From Candidatus Chlorohelix allophototropha (GTDB taxonomy: Bacteria > Chloroflexota > Chloroflexia > Chloroheliales > Chloroheliaceae): a DNA stretch of 64,000 bases. Position numbers and translations under genes: made by a program. The notes beneath the pieces are model-generated. The model saw nothing but the letters and a program-made list of their open reading frames with translations. It was not told the DNA's origin and ran no database searches. Location of the stretch: contig NZ_CP128400.1 in assembly GCF_030389965.1 (NCBI RefSeq), forward strand, positions 1,488,001 through 1,552,000, in the 5' to 3' direction. Positions 27,478-37,594 of the stretch are shown here, one piece after another; the stretch's first letter is position 1; the number at the start of each line of letters is the position of its first letter.

Positions 27478-29211
27478 CTATTGTTGCAGCACATAAGTAC
27501 CGGGTGCGGCTGCAATCGCGGGGTAATGACCTTCTGACCCAATGGAAGGTGGCTCAACCTTACCGCTCGAATGCGCTGCCAACCAAGCTTGCCAAGTAGG
27601 CCACCATGAACCTTTTTGAACTGGCGTAACTGCTTGCCAGATATCGGGATCAACATATTTATCGGTAGAGTAGCGAGTGGATATTTGGTAGGAACGGTTC
27701 GCATGCCCCGGTTCACTGACAATACCCGAATTATGCCCACCACTGGTCAGTACAAATGTAACATCCGTATCCACCGGTAGCATAAGTTTATGTACGGAAC
27801 GCCAAGGTGCAACATGATCTTTGCTGGTAGCTACTGCAAAGATGGGGGCGCGAATATCGCTTAACACAATCGGGCGATCACCAACTTTGAAACGTCCTTC
27901 AAAAAGGTCATTGTTCAAAAATAGGGTACGCAGATATTCAGAATGCATGCGATAGGGTAATCGCGTGCCATCTGCGTTCCATGCCATCAAGTCATTAAGC
28001 TGTTCGGCATGTCCCAGCAAATATTCATTGATTATGCGCGACCAAATTAAATCATTAGAGCGCAATAACTGGAAAGCCCCTGCCATTTGTTTTGTGTCAA
28101 GATATCCCTGATTCCACATAATATCTTCAAGATAATTTACTTGGCTCTCGTCAATAAAGAGCATCAATTCGCCTGCTTCGGTAAAATCGGTTTGAGCAGC
28201 CAATAAGGTAACACTTTGTAGGCGATCATCCCCGTCTCGCGCCATGGCGGAAGCCGCAATTGTCAGGAAAGTACCGCCAATACAATAGCCTAAAGCATGA
28301 ATTTTACGATCAGGAACAACCGCCGAAATTACATCTAGAGCTGCCATAATTCCCAAGGTGCGATAATCCTCCATACCAAGATCACGGTCTTGCGCGCCGG
28401 GGTTTTTCCACGAAATGAGAAAAACAGTATGCCCGTTGTCAACCAAATATTTTACCAGAGAATTTTGTGGAGAAAGATCAAGGATGTAATATTTCATGAT
28501 GCAAGCTGGCACTATCAAAACAGGTTCAGCAAAAACTTTATCGGTTGTGGGAGAATACTGAATTAACTCTATAAGACGGTTGCGATAAATAACTTTACCG
28601 GGTGTAACCGCTACATTTTTACCAACTTTAAATTTTTCTGCGCCTGCCGGTTTTTGTCCCTGTATGTTACGCTGCCAGTCTTCTATGAAGTTTGAAGTCC
28701 CTTTTACAAGGTTAGCGCCGCCTTCTAAAGTGGTGGCTTTCAGTACTTCAGGGTTGGTAGCCACATAATTTGAAGGCGATACCATATCCAACAATTGTCG
28801 CGCCGCAAAGTAAAGGAAGTCCTCATTATGTCGCGAAACACCCGGAATACCGGTAGTGGCATAATGCCACCATTGCTCGGTCATTAGAAAATTTTGGTAG
28901 TAGAGGTTAAAGGGCCATTTTTGCCATTCTGCCCCGTTGAAGCGGGTATCTTGTGGCAGAGGTTTGATTACCGGTTCTGCATTAGGATCAGCAGAGTGGG
29001 AAGCGTAAAGCATAAGACGCTGCATATTGCGCTGCATATTGTCTAATAATTCTGCTTGTTTACCCGGTGAAGTGCCAAGGTGAACTAGCCAATCCAAATA
29101 TGCCAACATGAGGGCTGCAGGGGGTACACCCATATTGAAGCGCCCCGCCCATGCATGCACCATTCGGTCAATATTAGAAAAAGCTTCTGAGCTTTTCATT
29201 GTGTTTTCCAT
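27478..29211 (-). CDS. phaC: Poly(3-hydroxyalkanoate) synthase PhaC
   Basis: The product has 577 residues, the length of class I-type single-subunit synthases. The PhaC N-terminal region has NPEVLKATTLEGGANLVKGTSNFIEDWQRN. The lipase-box-like GYCIGGTFLTIAAS carries the nucleophilic Cys. The later VATSKDHVAPWRSVH and SGGHNSGIVSEPGH supply the catalytic Asp and His. The end, SWWPTWQAWLAAHSSG, is typical of the family. It polymerises 3-hydroxyacyl-CoA (usually 3-hydroxybutyryl-CoA) into cytoplasmic granules. GGAGC precedes the ATG of MENTMKSS. No phaA, phaB or phasin is adjacent; it is divergent from hypC. Precursor could come from the hbd operon at 7-10 kb, which is inference. Confidence 0.94.
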   Translation of the reverse strand: MENTMKSSEAFSNIDRMVHAWAGRFNMGVPPAALMLAYLDWLVHLGTSPGKQAELLDNMQRNMQRLMLYASHSADPNAEPVIKPLPQDTRFNGAEWQKWPFNLYYQNFLMTEQWWHYATTGIPGVSRHNEDFLYFAARQLLDMVSPSNYVATNPEVLKATTLEGGANLVKGTSNFIEDWQRNIQGQKPAGAEKFKVGKNVAVTPGKVIYRNRLIELIQYSPTTDKVFAEPVLIVPACIMKYYILDLSPQNSLVKYLVDNGHTVFLISWKNPGAQDRDLGMEDYRTLGIMAALDVISAVVPDRKIHALGYCIGGTFLTIAASAMARDGDDRLQSVTLLAAQTDFTEAGELMLFIDESQVNYLEDIMWNQGYLDTKQMAGAFQLLRSNDLIWSRIINEYLLGHAEQLNDLMAWNADGTRLPYRMHSEYLRTLFLNNDLFEGRFKVGDRPIVLSDIRAPIFAVATSKDHVAPWRSVHKLMLPVDTDVTFVLTSGGHNSGIVSEPGHANRSYQISTRYSTDKYVDPDIWQAVTPVQKGSWWPTWQAWLAAHSSGKVEPPSIGSEGHYPAIAAAPGTYVLQQ

Positions 29212-29525
29212 AGCATTGCTCCATCGAAATGATTAGGATTTTCAGCTAAAAATTGCACCAAATTTTGATAAATCGTTTTCTAATTCAAAATATAGTTACA
29301 AATACTACAATCTAGTTTATAGAATAAAGGTTAATTTTAGGGTAAAAACTCTTGATACTTGCCAAATATGAACTTGCCCTAGAATAGTGAAATGACTCTA
29401 TGGCTTGCCTTTACATTGCGATCTTTTGGTTATTGCCGACTCCGGTAATATTCGCGTAGTAATATGGAAAATAGGGTAAAATAGGTTGCTATCTAAAGTA
29501 TGTAAAGAAATAGAAGGAGTTAGGT
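29212..29525. other. Divergent promoter region between phaC and hypC
   Basis: These 314 bases are A+T-rich and without a recognised gene or hairpin. They must hold the promoters of phaC (minus) and the hyp genes (plus). Confidence 0.5.
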
Positions 29526-29777
29526 ATGTGTTTGGCTGTACCGGGTCAGGTTAAACTGATGTATGAAGTGGGTGATATACAAATGGGTAAGGTGGATTTC
29601 AGCGGAATACAGAAGGAAGTTTGCCTAGCGTATCTACCGGATATTCAGGTTGGCGATTATGTGATTGTGCATGTAGGTTTTGCTATCACTAAGCTTGACG
29701 AAAAATCGGCTCTGGAAACGCTGGCGCTCTTTCAGGAAATAGGGCTGCTGGAAGAAGAACTTGATTCTAAAGTATAG
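29526..29777 (+). CDS. hypC: Hydrogenase maturation factor HypC
   Basis: The product has 83 residues. It starts MCLAVPGQV, with the invariant Cys2 that carries the Fe(CN)2CO unit during [NiFe]-hydrogenase assembly. [17 protein letters not shown]-like sequence and [12 protein letters not shown] follow, as in the HypC/HybG family. GAAGGAG precedes the ATG. The hypD start lies 11 bases downstream. Confidence 0.96.
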   Translation: MCLAVPGQVKLMYEVGDIQMGKVDFSGIQKEVCLAYLPDIQVGDYVIVHVGFAITKLDEKSALETLALFQEIGLLEEELDSKV

Positions 29778-29788
29778 AAGTAGTAATT

Positions 29789-30898
29789 ATGAAATATTTA
29801 AGTGAATTTCGCGATGAAAACCTGGCAAAATCAATGCTGGATGAAATACGCCGCGTTACCACCCGCAAGTGGGCAATTATGGAAGTATGCGGTGGACAGA
29901 CCCACTCCATCATCCGCAACGGTATTGACCAGCTTTTGCCTTCTGAAATCGAACTGATTCACGGACCGGGTTGCCCGGTTTGTGTTACTCCTCTGGAAAT
30001 GATAGATAAGGCTTTATTGATTGCTTCCCGCTCGGAGGTTATTTTTTGCTCGTTTGGCGATATGTTGCGGGTTCCGGGCAGTTCTAAAGATTTGTTTCGC
30101 GTGAAAAGCGAAGGAGGGGATGTACGTATCGTCTATTCTCCTTTGGATGCTCTGAAATTAGCCAGTGAAAACCCCACAAAAGAGGTGGTTTTCTTCGGGA
30201 TAGGCTTTGAAACTACTGCTCCCGCCAATGCAATGACTGTTTTCCAAGCAAAACGACAGGGTGTGAAGAACTTTTCTATGTTGGTATCACATGTACTGGT
30301 GCCGCCCGCCATCGAAGCAATCCTTAATTCCCCCCATAATCGGGTGCAGGCTTTTCTAGCGGCTGGTCATGTGTGCAGTGTGATGGGTTACTGGCAATAT
30401 GAACCGTTGGTAGAAAAATATAAAGTGCCAATCGTTGTAACCGGGTTTGAACCGCTCGATGTGCTGGAAGGGATTCGGCGCACGATTTTACAACTGGAGG
30501 CAGGACGCGGCGAAGTTGAGAACGCTTATGAGCGGGCTGTTAATTATGAGGGCAATATACCTGCGCAGAATTTGCTGAAACAGGTTTTTGAAGTTACCGA
30601 TCAGAAATGGCGAGGAATTGGGCTGATACCTGCCAGCGGTTGGAAACTGGGCGAAAGTTACCGCGAATTTGATGCCGCTATTAAATTTGAGGTTGCTGAT
30701 ATCCAAACCCAAGAGTCGGCTTTGTGTCACAGCGGTGAAGTGCTTCAAGGGATGCTCAAGCCTAATGAATGTCCTGCTTTTGGCAAGGAATGTACCCCCC
30801 GCAAGCCGCTAGGGGCGACGATGGTTTCTTCAGAAGGGGCTTGCGCTGCTTATTATCAGAATGGTCGCTTTATCAATCTGGAAGTAGTAAGAAAATGA
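29789..30898 (+). CDS. hypD: Hydrogenase maturation factor HypD
   Basis: The product has 369 residues, normal for Hyp[13 protein letters not shown] near residue 35 and [12 protein letters not shown] near 63 hold the conserved cysteines thought to bind the iron-cyanide intermediate. [11 protein letters not shown] and [14 protein letters not shown] are further family blocks. The C-terminal CHSGEVLQG...CPAFGKEC...CAAYY cysteines bind the [4Fe-4S] cluster. It works with HypC and HypE to build the Fe(CN)2CO group. Its TGA overlaps the ATG of hypE (ATGA), so translation is probably coupled. Confidence 0.97.
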   Translation: MKYLSEFRDENLAKSMLDEIRRVTTRKWAIMEVCGGQTHSIIRNGIDQLLPSEIELIHGPGCPVCVTPLEMIDKALLIASRSEVIFCSFGDMLRVPGSSKDLFRVKSEGGDVRIVYSPLDALKLASENPTKEVVFFGIGFETTAPANAMTVFQAKRQGVKNFSMLVSHVLVPPAIEAILNSPHNRVQAFLAAGHVCSVMGYWQYEPLVEKYKVPIVVTGFEPLDVLEGIRRTILQLEAGRGEVENAYERAVNYEGNIPAQNLLKQVFEVTDQKWRGIGLIPASGWKLGESYREFDAAIKFEVADIQTQESALCHSGEVLQGMLKPNECPAFGKECTPRKPLGATMVSSEGACAAYYQNGRFINLEVVRK

Positions 30899-31953
30899 CC
30901 GATGCTTTGAATTTTGAAGGTTGGAGTTGCCCGTTACCTTTGCGCGATTATCCTAATATAGTGATGGGACATGGCGGTGGTGGCAAATTATCAGCCGAGT
31001 TGGTGGAACATCTTTTCCTGCCCGCTTTCAAGAATCCGACCCTACAAGCGTTGGGTGATTCTTCCGTGCTTGAAGTTTTGGGGGGACGTTTGGCTTTTTC
31101 CACCGATTCTTTTGTAGTACAACCGCTGTTTTTCCCTGGCGGTAGCATCGGAGATTTGGCGATAAACGGCACTGTAAATGATTTAGCCATGAGTGGCGCT
31201 ACCCCTCTTTATCTCAGCGCCGGATTTATAATCGAGGAAGGCTTATCTGTAGCAGCTTTACATAAAATTGTTGAAGATATGGCAATAGCCGCCCGAAAAG
31301 CGGGCGTTATGCTGGTAACAGGCGATACCAAAGTGGTGGAAAAAGGTCATGGCGATGGTATCTATATCAATACCAGTGGCATCGGGCTTATTCCAAATGG
31401 AGTTAACATTGCCCCAAACCGCGCCAAACCGGGCGATGTGGTGATTGTCAGTGGTACAATCGGCGATCACGGTATGGCTATTATGAGCGTGCGCGAGGGT
31501 CTAGAATTTGAAACAACCCTTTCCAGCGACTCAGCGGCGCTCAACGGGTTGGTGGAAGTGATGCTGGAGCTTACCACCGATATTCATGTGCTACGAGACC
31601 CTACTAGAGGCGGAGTGGCAGCAACCCTAAACGAAATAGCCAAAACCTCACAGGTAGGAATTAGCCTTGATGAGCGAAAGATTCCGGTCAAGCCTGAAGT
31701 AGCTTCTGCCTGTGAATTACTGGGTATGGATCCATTGCATGTAGCTAATGAGGGCAAATTGATTGCAATTGTGCCGCAACATAGCGCCGATAAATTGCTT
31801 GAAGGTATGAGAAAGCATCCGCATGGCGCGGGCGCGGTTATTATTGGCGAAGTGGTGGCACAGCACCCCGGCGTGCTGGTGGCAAAAACAGGTATTGGTG
31901 GTACGCGGGTAGTTGATATGCAGCTTGGTGAACAATTACCCAGAATTTGTTAG
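30895..31953 (+). CDS. hypE: Hydrogenase maturation factor HypE (carbamoyl dehydratase)
   Basis: I use the ATG at 30895 that overlaps the hypD stop; an upstream in-frame start would lie deep inside hypD. The product has 352 residues. [44 protein letters not shown] and [17 protein letters not shown] are the AIR-synthase-like ATP-binding blocks. The protein ends LPRIC: this C-terminal Cys is carbamoylated by HypF and dehydrated to cyanide. hypF, hypA, hypB and hydrogenase structural genes are not in the window; they must lie elsewhere. hypC-D-E form one operon. Confidence 0.97.
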   Translation: MTDALNFEGWSCPLPLRDYPNIVMGHGGGGKLSAELVEHLFLPAFKNPTLQALGDSSVLEVLGGRLAFSTDSFVVQPLFFPGGSIGDLAINGTVNDLAMSGATPLYLSAGFIIEEGLSVAALHKIVEDMAIAARKAGVMLVTGDTKVVEKGHGDGIYINTSGIGLIPNGVNIAPNRAKPGDVVIVSGTIGDHGMAIMSVREGLEFETTLSSDSAALNGLVEVMLELTTDIHVLRDPTRGGVAATLNEIAKTSQVGISLDERKIPVKPEVASACELLGMDPLHVANEGKLIAIVPQHSADKLLEGMRKHPHGAGAVIIGEVVAQHPGVLVAKTGIGGTRVVDMQLGEQLPRIC

Positions 31954-32046
31954 CTTGCTCGGCTGCTTTTTTTGCGCAAGGGCTTACAGCTTTGTTTTAA
32001 CACAGCGCGAAAAGAGTGGTGGAATCTTTAATTTAGGAATTACCCA

Positions 32047-33279
32047 CTATTCCGATTCGATTGCGGAAACCCGTGCTGCCTTAATTCGTTCTACTGCGTT
32101 GATCAGGTCTTGCTGACCTACGAAAACCCGATTATGGCGGGCTGTTCGTATTGCAGCATCAATAACTGCATTCTTTATATCACGTCCGCAAACATCCTCA
32201 ATTCTGGCTAGTTCTTCAATTGATACATCCTGCCCCAGCGGAAGCTCTTTGGGTAAATGCTTCATCCAAATTTCCCGGCGACTCTTTTCATCAGGCATCG
32301 GAAAATGGATATAGCGAACCCGCGTTTCAAAAGCCTGATCATAGCTTTTGATTAGGTTTGTGGCAAAAATAACCACCCCTTGGTAAAGCTCTAACGATAT
32401 CATTAATTGACCGCGAATAGCGTTAATCGCCTGTTCTGAAGCCTGTGTTACTTCGGTCAGCCTCTTTGAAAGTAAAGAATCTGCTTCATCAATAAACAGA
32501 ACGGCTTTATCTCGTTGGGCGGCAAAGAAGAGCGCCTCCACATTTTTTGGTCCCTCCCCGTGATACTTACTTTCAATCTGACCATAACTGGCGGTCAAGA
32601 TGGGCACACCTAGGTATTGTGCTAGGGCGTGCGCTGCCAGCGTTTTGCCTGTTCCGGGAGGTCCAAAGAAATTTAAAGCGGTGCGGGGATTGGGTTCAAT
32701 TGCCCGTAGATTCCATTCGTAGAAAATTTTGTGATCCAACCGGATACTGTCAATAGAAGAAAGTAAGGTTTCTTTTAATTCCTCAGGAAGGGATAAAAAA
32801 TCGAAGGAATAGAGCGGTGGGCGGGCTTTATATTGGGTTGCGCGTTCTTCCAAGGTTATCTCATCAGTAATCCGATTTTTGGATGGGCTAGGTTTATTCG
32901 GGACAGGTTTGGAATTTTCCTTATCTTTTGAGGCAACCTTTTCCTCAAGTATTGGCGGGGTAAAAATGGATTTTTCTTCAAATTTTGAAGTACTGATGGT
33001 TATATTGACCTCCTGAAGCTGCCCTAGGACTAGCAAGTCGCCAACCGCCGTTTTAAACAGTTCCCGGCAGTTTTGGGCAATGATTTCAGGGACAGTATCG
33101 GGCAATCCCTTAATACTCAACTCCATATTATTTTTTAAAACCCATTCATAGGAGCCTCTGTTAGAAGTGGGCGAAGGTTTTGCGACTATTGCGCCCTTCT
33201 CAGCTTTTGAGTCTTGGAAGAGATTTATATATTTTTTGATCGTTTGCTCCGCTGGAATTTTGCTTACTCTTTTGAACAT
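32047..33279 (-). CDS. Orphan AAA ATPase with unusual N-terminal domain
   Basis: The product has 410 residues. The C-terminal 260 are one AAA domain: Walker A FFGPPGTGKTLAAHALA, pore-loop region SYGQIESKYHGEGPKNVEALF, Walker B AVLFIDEADSLLSKR. After VVIFATNLIKSYDQAFETRVRYIHFPMPDE comes a C-terminal lid with CGRDIKNAVIDAAIRTARH. The arginine-finger context (FETRV) is present. The first 150 residues are polar and charged, with a Pro/Lys-rich stretch, and match nothing I recognise. It resembles proteasomal or spastin-like AAA proteins, but no protease partner is adjacent. It is convergent with hypE, 93 bases apart. Substrate unknown. Confidence 0.88.
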   Translation of the reverse strand: MFKRVSKIPAEQTIKKYINLFQDSKAEKGAIVAKPSPTSNRGSYEWVLKNNMELSIKGLPDTVPEIIAQNCRELFKTAVGDLLVLGQLQEVNITISTSKFEEKSIFTPPILEEKVASKDKENSKPVPNKPSPSKNRITDEITLEERATQYKARPPLYSFDFLSLPEELKETLLSSIDSIRLDHKIFYEWNLRAIEPNPRTALNFFGPPGTGKTLAAHALAQYLGVPILTASYGQIESKYHGEGPKNVEALFFAAQRDKAVLFIDEADSLLSKRLTEVTQASEQAINAIRGQLMISLELYQGVVIFATNLIKSYDQAFETRVRYIHFPMPDEKSRREIWMKHLPKELPLGQDVSIEELARIEDVCGRDIKNAVIDAAIRTARHNRVFVGQQDLINAVERIKAARVSAIESE

Positions 33280-33796
33280 AGAAATCTTCTTTGTTATTTA
33301 ACATTTTGACTAGTTTCAAAAGATTTTAACACAACTGAAGCTTTTTTAAATCAGAAAGATAGGAGTGTGAAACAGATTTTGCAATTAGGTTCAAAGGTAC
33401 AATTAGCTCCGTTTTCATCCCATGCATAAGAAGAGAAAGTGAGAAGGTAATAAATGAACTGGGGGAAGAACTAAGAAGGATAAGGGTAGCGAGGGGTGAG
33501 ACGGTAAAGGAAGTTGCGGATAAGTTAGCGGTGAAGAGTTCTGAAATATTCTTTGTGGAAGAAGGAACAATAAAGAATGAAACAGCCCCCCTTTAGAGCT
33601 TACGTGAAGTATATATATTATAATGGAATAAGCATCAAAGAAATGCATCTATTGGCAGAAATAAGAGGAGAGAATATTTAATATCAAGCTAATTGAATTT
33701 AAATTCACGTAGCTTGAAAGCCTTTCAATAGAGGCGTTTATATTTTCCGCGCTAGCGCTGGAAATCACAACTGATAAATTTCAGGAGCATATTAAC
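33280..33796. other. Intergenic region with HTH debris before the DUF255 gene
   Basis: About 517 bases. It contains the XRE-like fragment and a 34-codon reading frame described separately. There is also a perfect 10-base palindrome GCGCTAGCGC at 33749-33758, 38 bases before the downstream start, which could be an operator. Confidence 0.45.
33441..33596 (+). pseudogene. XRE-like helix-turn-helix fragment, foreign codon use
   Basis: The frame ending at TAG 33594-33596 reads NELGEELRRIRVARGETV, KEVADKLAVKSSEIFFVEEG, then TIKNETAPL. This has the shape of an XRE-type helix-turn-helix. No ATG, GTG or TTG start is placed well before it. All its N-terminal arginines use AGA/AGG (apart from none using CGN), unlike neighbouring genes that prefer CGN. 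A 34-codon frame from ATG 33577 to TAA 33681 (MKQPPFRAYVKYIYYN...) overlaps its end. Probably a decayed, acquired regulator. Low certainty. Confidence 0.4.
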
Positions 33797-35905
33797 ATGA
33801 ATAACCCATATGATGAAAATAGATTTACAAATCGACTGATAAATGAAACCAGTCCTTACCTCTTGCAACACGCCCACAACCCGGTGAACTGGTATCCGTG
33901 GGGTGAAGAGGCTTTTGCCAAAGCGCGTGCCGAAAACAAGCCTGTGCTGCTTTCAGTGGGTTACTCTGCTTGTCACTGGTGTCATGTGATGGAGCGAGAG
34001 TCTTTTGAAAATGAAGAAATCGCCGCTCTTATGAACGAAAACTTCGTTAGTATTAAAGTGGATCGCGAAGAACGCCCGGATATAGATTCGATCTATATGG
34101 AAGCGGTTACGGCTCTGACAGGGAGGGGCGGATGGCCTATGACCGTTTTCTTGACACCGGAAGGCGCGCCTTTTTACGGCGGTACTTACTTTCCACCCGA
34201 TAATCGCTATAGTGGGATGGCTAGTTTTCCGCAGATACTTAACACGCTCTCTGATGTTTTCCGTGAACAGCCTGAAGATATTGCGAACAATGCCACCGAG
34301 CTAAAAAATATGTTGAACAGCAGTCTGTCAGAGCGGGGTGTACAGACTACAGGAGACCTCAATGTTGCTATGCTCAATTCTGCCACCGAGAATTTAAACG
34401 CTCAGTTCGATACTAAAAAGGGGGGCTTGGGTAATGCTCCCAAATTCCCGCAAGCCGCTGCGCTCGATTATGTCTTGAAGAGTTGGAGGCGCAACTCAAG
34501 CCGCAAAGTGCTGGAAAACCTGTTGCTTACACTCGACCGGATGGCAATGGGCGGAATGTACGATCAGTTGGGTGGCGGCTTTCATCGCTATTCAACCGAT
34601 GCCGATTGGTTAGTACCGCACTTTGAAAAGATGTTGTACGATAATTCGCAATTAAGTCTGCTTTACCTAGAAGCCTTCCTTGCAACCGGACGCGGCTTTT
34701 ATCGCCAGATAGCAGAACATATACTTGAATATATTCAGCGTGAGATGACTTACCCGGAGGGTGGTTTCTACAGTACCCAAGATGCCGATAGTGAGGGCGA
34801 AGAGGGTAAATTTTTCGTCTGGAGCAAGCGTGAGATTGAGGAAATCTTAGGGGTAGAAGATGCCGCCGTTATTTGCCGTTTCTATAATGTTAGTGAGCGT
34901 GGTAACTGGGAAGGGCATAATATCCTACATGTAACAAGTCCTCTGCAACAGATAGTGCAGGAACTTGGTAAAAGTGAGGATGAAATTGAAGAGGTTCTCG
35001 GATTCAGCCTCGACAAGCTATTCGAAGTACGCGAGCAGCGCATAAAACCGGGTAGAGATGAAAAAATCCTGACTTCTTGGAATGGGCTGATGCTCAAATC
35101 CTTTGCAGTGGCAGGGCGCGTGTTAGACAATCCCGCTTATATCCACATTGCTAAAAATAACGCCGAGTTTGTATTGAAATATTTGAAGAAAGAAGGACGT
35201 TTGCTACGTACTTTCAAAGATGATGTGAAGGGCAAGCAAGCGCGTCTAAACGCTTTCTTGGAGGATTACGCCTTTTTTGCCGATGGCTTACTGGCGCTCT
35301 ACGAAGCTACTTTTGACCTGCGTTGGTTGGATGAGGCAAACTACCTTGCGGAGGTAATGCTGGAGCAGTTCTGGGATGAGACTATCAAGGGCTTCTATGA
35401 TACTTCGCTAGACCATGAGCAATTAGTAACCCGACCTCGCAATTATATGGATAATGCTACTCCTTGTGGAAATTCGGTCGCGGTGGAAGTCTTGCTGAAA
35501 CTGGCGCTGTTTACAGGTCAGGAACTTTATCGCGAAAAGGCGGCGAGTGCGCTGGAAAGTGTCGCGGGCTTGATGCCACGCCAACCACTCGGATTTGGTC
35601 GCTGGTTGTCCGCCACCGACTTTTATCTGGGTGAGGCAAAAGAAATTGTGATTGTAGGTGAGCCAGATGCGGCGGATACAAAAGCCTTGTTGCGGGTGAT
35701 TTATAATGCTTACAACCCCAATAAAGTAGTTATGCTGCTACCGCCGGGACTTGATTCGCAAGTAGTGGCGCGTTACCCGCTTTTGGAAGATCGCAAAATG
35801 TTGGACGGTAAGGCTACCGCGTATGTGTGCCAGAATTTCGCTTGCCTGCGTCCAGTTACAACACCCGAAGGGTTAGCCGAACAATTGGGTGTGGCTTTAT
35901 CTTGA
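33797..35905 (+). CDS. Thioredoxin-domain protein of the DUF255/YyaL (SSP411) family
   Basis: The product has 702 residues, full family length. The N-terminal thioredoxin-like domain (about 1-165) begins [21 protein letters not shown] and holds [19 protein letters not shown], with a CHWC redox-like motif, and [12 protein letters not shown]-type sequence. The rest is an alpha-helical barrel like N-acylglucosamine 2-epimerases or six-hairpin glycosidases ([55 protein letters not shown]). The biochemical function of this widespread family is not settled. CAGGAGCATATTAAC precedes the ATG. Single gene, convergent with trxB. Confidence 0.93.
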   Translation: MNNPYDENRFTNRLINETSPYLLQHAHNPVNWYPWGEEAFAKARAENKPVLLSVGYSACHWCHVMERESFENEEIAALMNENFVSIKVDREERPDIDSIYMEAVTALTGRGGWPMTVFLTPEGAPFYGGTYFPPDNRYSGMASFPQILNTLSDVFREQPEDIANNATELKNMLNSSLSERGVQTTGDLNVAMLNSATENLNAQFDTKKGGLGNAPKFPQAAALDYVLKSWRRNSSRKVLENLLLTLDRMAMGGMYDQLGGGFHRYSTDADWLVPHFEKMLYDNSQLSLLYLEAFLATGRGFYRQIAEHILEYIQREMTYPEGGFYSTQDADSEGEEGKFFVWSKREIEEILGVEDAAVICRFYNVSERGNWEGHNILHVTSPLQQIVQELGKSEDEIEEVLGFSLDKLFEVREQRIKPGRDEKILTSWNGLMLKSFAVAGRVLDNPAYIHIAKNNAEFVLKYLKKEGRLLRTFKDDVKGKQARLNAFLEDYAFFADGLLALYEATFDLRWLDEANYLAEVMLEQFWDETIKGFYDTSLDHEQLVTRPRNYMDNATPCGNSVAVEVLLKLALFTGQELYREKAASALESVAGLMPRQPLGFGRWLSATDFYLGEAKEIVIVGEPDAADTKALLRVIYNAYNPNKVVMLLPPGLDSQVVARYPLLEDRKMLDGKATAYVCQNFACLRPVTTPEGLAEQLGVALS

Positions 35906-35929
35906 AGGGGATTAGAATAACAAGAAAAC

Positions 35930-35952
35930 GGGCGTGGTTTTAAGCCACTCCC
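35930..35952. terminator. Shared terminator-like hairpin between convergent genes
   Basis: GGGCGTGG and CCACTCCC pair with one mismatch across TTTTAAG. On the minus strand it is followed by GTTTTCTTGTT, suiting the reductase gene; it may also serve the plus-strand gene ending at 35905. Confidence 0.65.
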
Positions 35953-35959
35953 GCTCAAA

Positions 35960-37207
35960 CTAGGCTTCAGTCATTTCTACCAAATGTGCGCGGTCTACCA
36001 TTTCGTCATGTTCCTTGAGGTGCTCGCGTACCATCAAAGCAACCGTCGCGCCTTCGCCAACTGCGCTGGCAACTTGTTTGGTGCTGCCCGCTCGGCAATC
36101 CCCTGCCGCGAAAATACCGCGTATCGAGGTCTCCAGAGTTCGGCTGGTAGTTATAAAGCCGCGCTCATCCATTTTAATTGCCGAGTCCTTCAAAAAGCCC
36201 GTATTCGGAGTTAGACCGACAAATACGAAGACCGCTGCTGGTTTTTCCTCGTAAGTTTCATTGTTCAAGTTGTTCAGCACCGTAACCGATTCAAGATGCC
36301 CTTCACCCCTGAAAGCTTGAATCTGTGTGTTATAGCGAACTTCAACATTGGATATCGAATTCAGTTTGTCGATAATTACCTTGCTAGCAGCCAGTTGCTC
36401 TTTTCGTACCAGTAAGGTCACTTTAGAACCGAACTTGCTCAAACCGATGGCTTCTTCTGCCGCGCTGTTGCCACCGCCCACCACCATTATCTCGCGTCCC
36501 TTATAGAAAGGACCGTCACAGGTGGCGCAAAAGTGAACGCCCGCACCGATGAAATCCTCTTCGCCTTCCACACCAAGCCGCTTGTAATTAGTACCTAACG
36601 CCACTACTAGTGCAGTCGCGCAATAGACATCGCCGTTTCCGGTTTTGACATAGTGATGGTCACCCTCATGTCCGGCTTGACCTTCTCCATCTACTCCGAT
36701 TTCGACCACTTCTTGCGCTTGCAGGATTTCAACTCCAAAGCGTTTGGCTTGCTCGGTCAGTTCATCAGCAAAAGCTGCTCCCGTTATGCCCTTTGAAAAG
36801 CCGGGGTAGTTATCCAGTCGTTCGGTAACAGCCGCTTGCCCACCTGTACCGCTGCGCTCAATTACCAGTGTTTCCATGCCCTCTCTCGCGGCGTAAATGG
36901 CGGCAGTTAGCCCGGCGGGTCCGCTTCCCACTACAATAAGGTCGTAGAAGGGACGGCTGGCGCTAGTTTGAAGGTTTAATTTATCGGCAAGCTCCGCGTT
37001 GGTCGGCTCGACCAGAAAAGAATTATCGCTGAAAATAATGGTGGGAATAATTTGCTTGCCCTTGTTATAACTTTGAACAACGTTTTGTCCTTCCGGGTTA
37101 TTATCAATATCTACCCAATTGTAAGGTACACGCTGCTCGTTTAAAAATTTCTTGGCGCGTTTGCAATCGGGACACCACGGTGCGCCATATATAGTTATAT
37201 CTGCCAT
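35960..37207 (-). CDS. Glutaredoxin-thioredoxin reductase fusion
   Basis: The product has 415 residues; a normal thioredoxin reductase has about 310. Residues 1-80 are glutaredoxin-like: ITIYGAPWCPDCKRAKKFL with Cys12 and Cys15, then KQIIPTIIFSDNSFLVEP. From about 85 the FAD/NADPH reductase follows: YDLIVVGSGPAGLTAAIYAAREG, GGQAAVTERLDNYPGF, the redox CATC in HFCATCDGPFYKG, NADPH-site VVGGGNSAAEEA, and IFAAGDCRAGSTKQVASAVGEGA. The fused domain could be the electron acceptor of its own reductase. C-terminal end has extra acidic and His residues. No thioredoxin gene is adjacent. Same-frame fusion, no sign of sequence error. Confidence 0.93.
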   Translation of the reverse strand: MADITIYGAPWCPDCKRAKKFLNEQRVPYNWVDIDNNPEGQNVVQSYNKGKQIIPTIIFSDNSFLVEPTNAELADKLNLQTSASRPFYDLIVVGSGPAGLTAAIYAAREGMETLVIERSGTGGQAAVTERLDNYPGFSKGITGAAFADELTEQAKRFGVEILQAQEVVEIGVDGEGQAGHEGDHHYVKTGNGDVYCATALVVALGTNYKRLGVEGEEDFIGAGVHFCATCDGPFYKGREIMVVGGGNSAAEEAIGLSKFGSKVTLLVRKEQLAASKVIIDKLNSISNVEVRYNTQIQAFRGEGHLESVTVLNNLNNETYEEKPAAVFVFVGLTPNTGFLKDSAIKMDERGFITTSRTLETSIRGIFAAGDCRAGSTKQVASAVGEGATVALMVREHLKEHDEMVDRAHLVEMTEA

Positions 37208-37594
37208 CTTTATTACTCCAAGTTACTTTACATAAATGTGCTATATGACTCTGTGTTTGAAGTGATTCACAATCGTACCCAAAAGGCGAAGATTATAAGC
37301 ACCAGCAAAAAAGACGGGAAAACCACTGGGAAAATTGAACGAGGGTGAACGGGAAATGCTGGAACTGGACTACTGCAAAAACTAGGTAATGACAGTGTTT
37401 ACCTTAGCCTTGGCGAATCTGGAGAGATGGGTGCGAGATTATTGCTTCCCAGCCAGTTATGTCCAATTGCAACTAGAAAAGGCAGTGCCCTTTTCCGATC
37501 TTGGAGGACGGGTAAACCAGCAGCCTTTCAATAATAGCGATGGAAATGAAAACCAGTTACACTAAAATAAAAAAGTGGGATTAGATAGAAAAGA
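37208..37594. other. Intergenic region between trx reductase and ssrA
   Basis: About 387 bases. The only thing seen is a 58-residue reading frame with transposase-like sequence, described separately. The right part should hold the end of the tmRNA transcript; no strong hairpin with a U-tail is apparent. Confidence 0.45.
37389..37565 (+). pseudogene. Possible transposase C-terminal fragment (58 codons)
   Basis: ATG 37389 to TAA 37565 reads MTVFTLALANLERWVRDYCF, PASYVQLQLEKAVPFSDLGG, then RVNQQPFNN. The LALANLERWVRDYCFPASY portion resembles the C-terminal part of some DDE transposases (LANL-W-RD-FPA pattern). An in-frame TAG immediately upstream means any longer gene is broken. Recognition is from memory of the pattern, so confidence is low. 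Confidence 0.3.

Noticed and set aside
27423-27743. 106-residue reverse-strand frame across the phaC end
   Set aside because: It overlaps the phaC C-terminus and the terminator in another frame.
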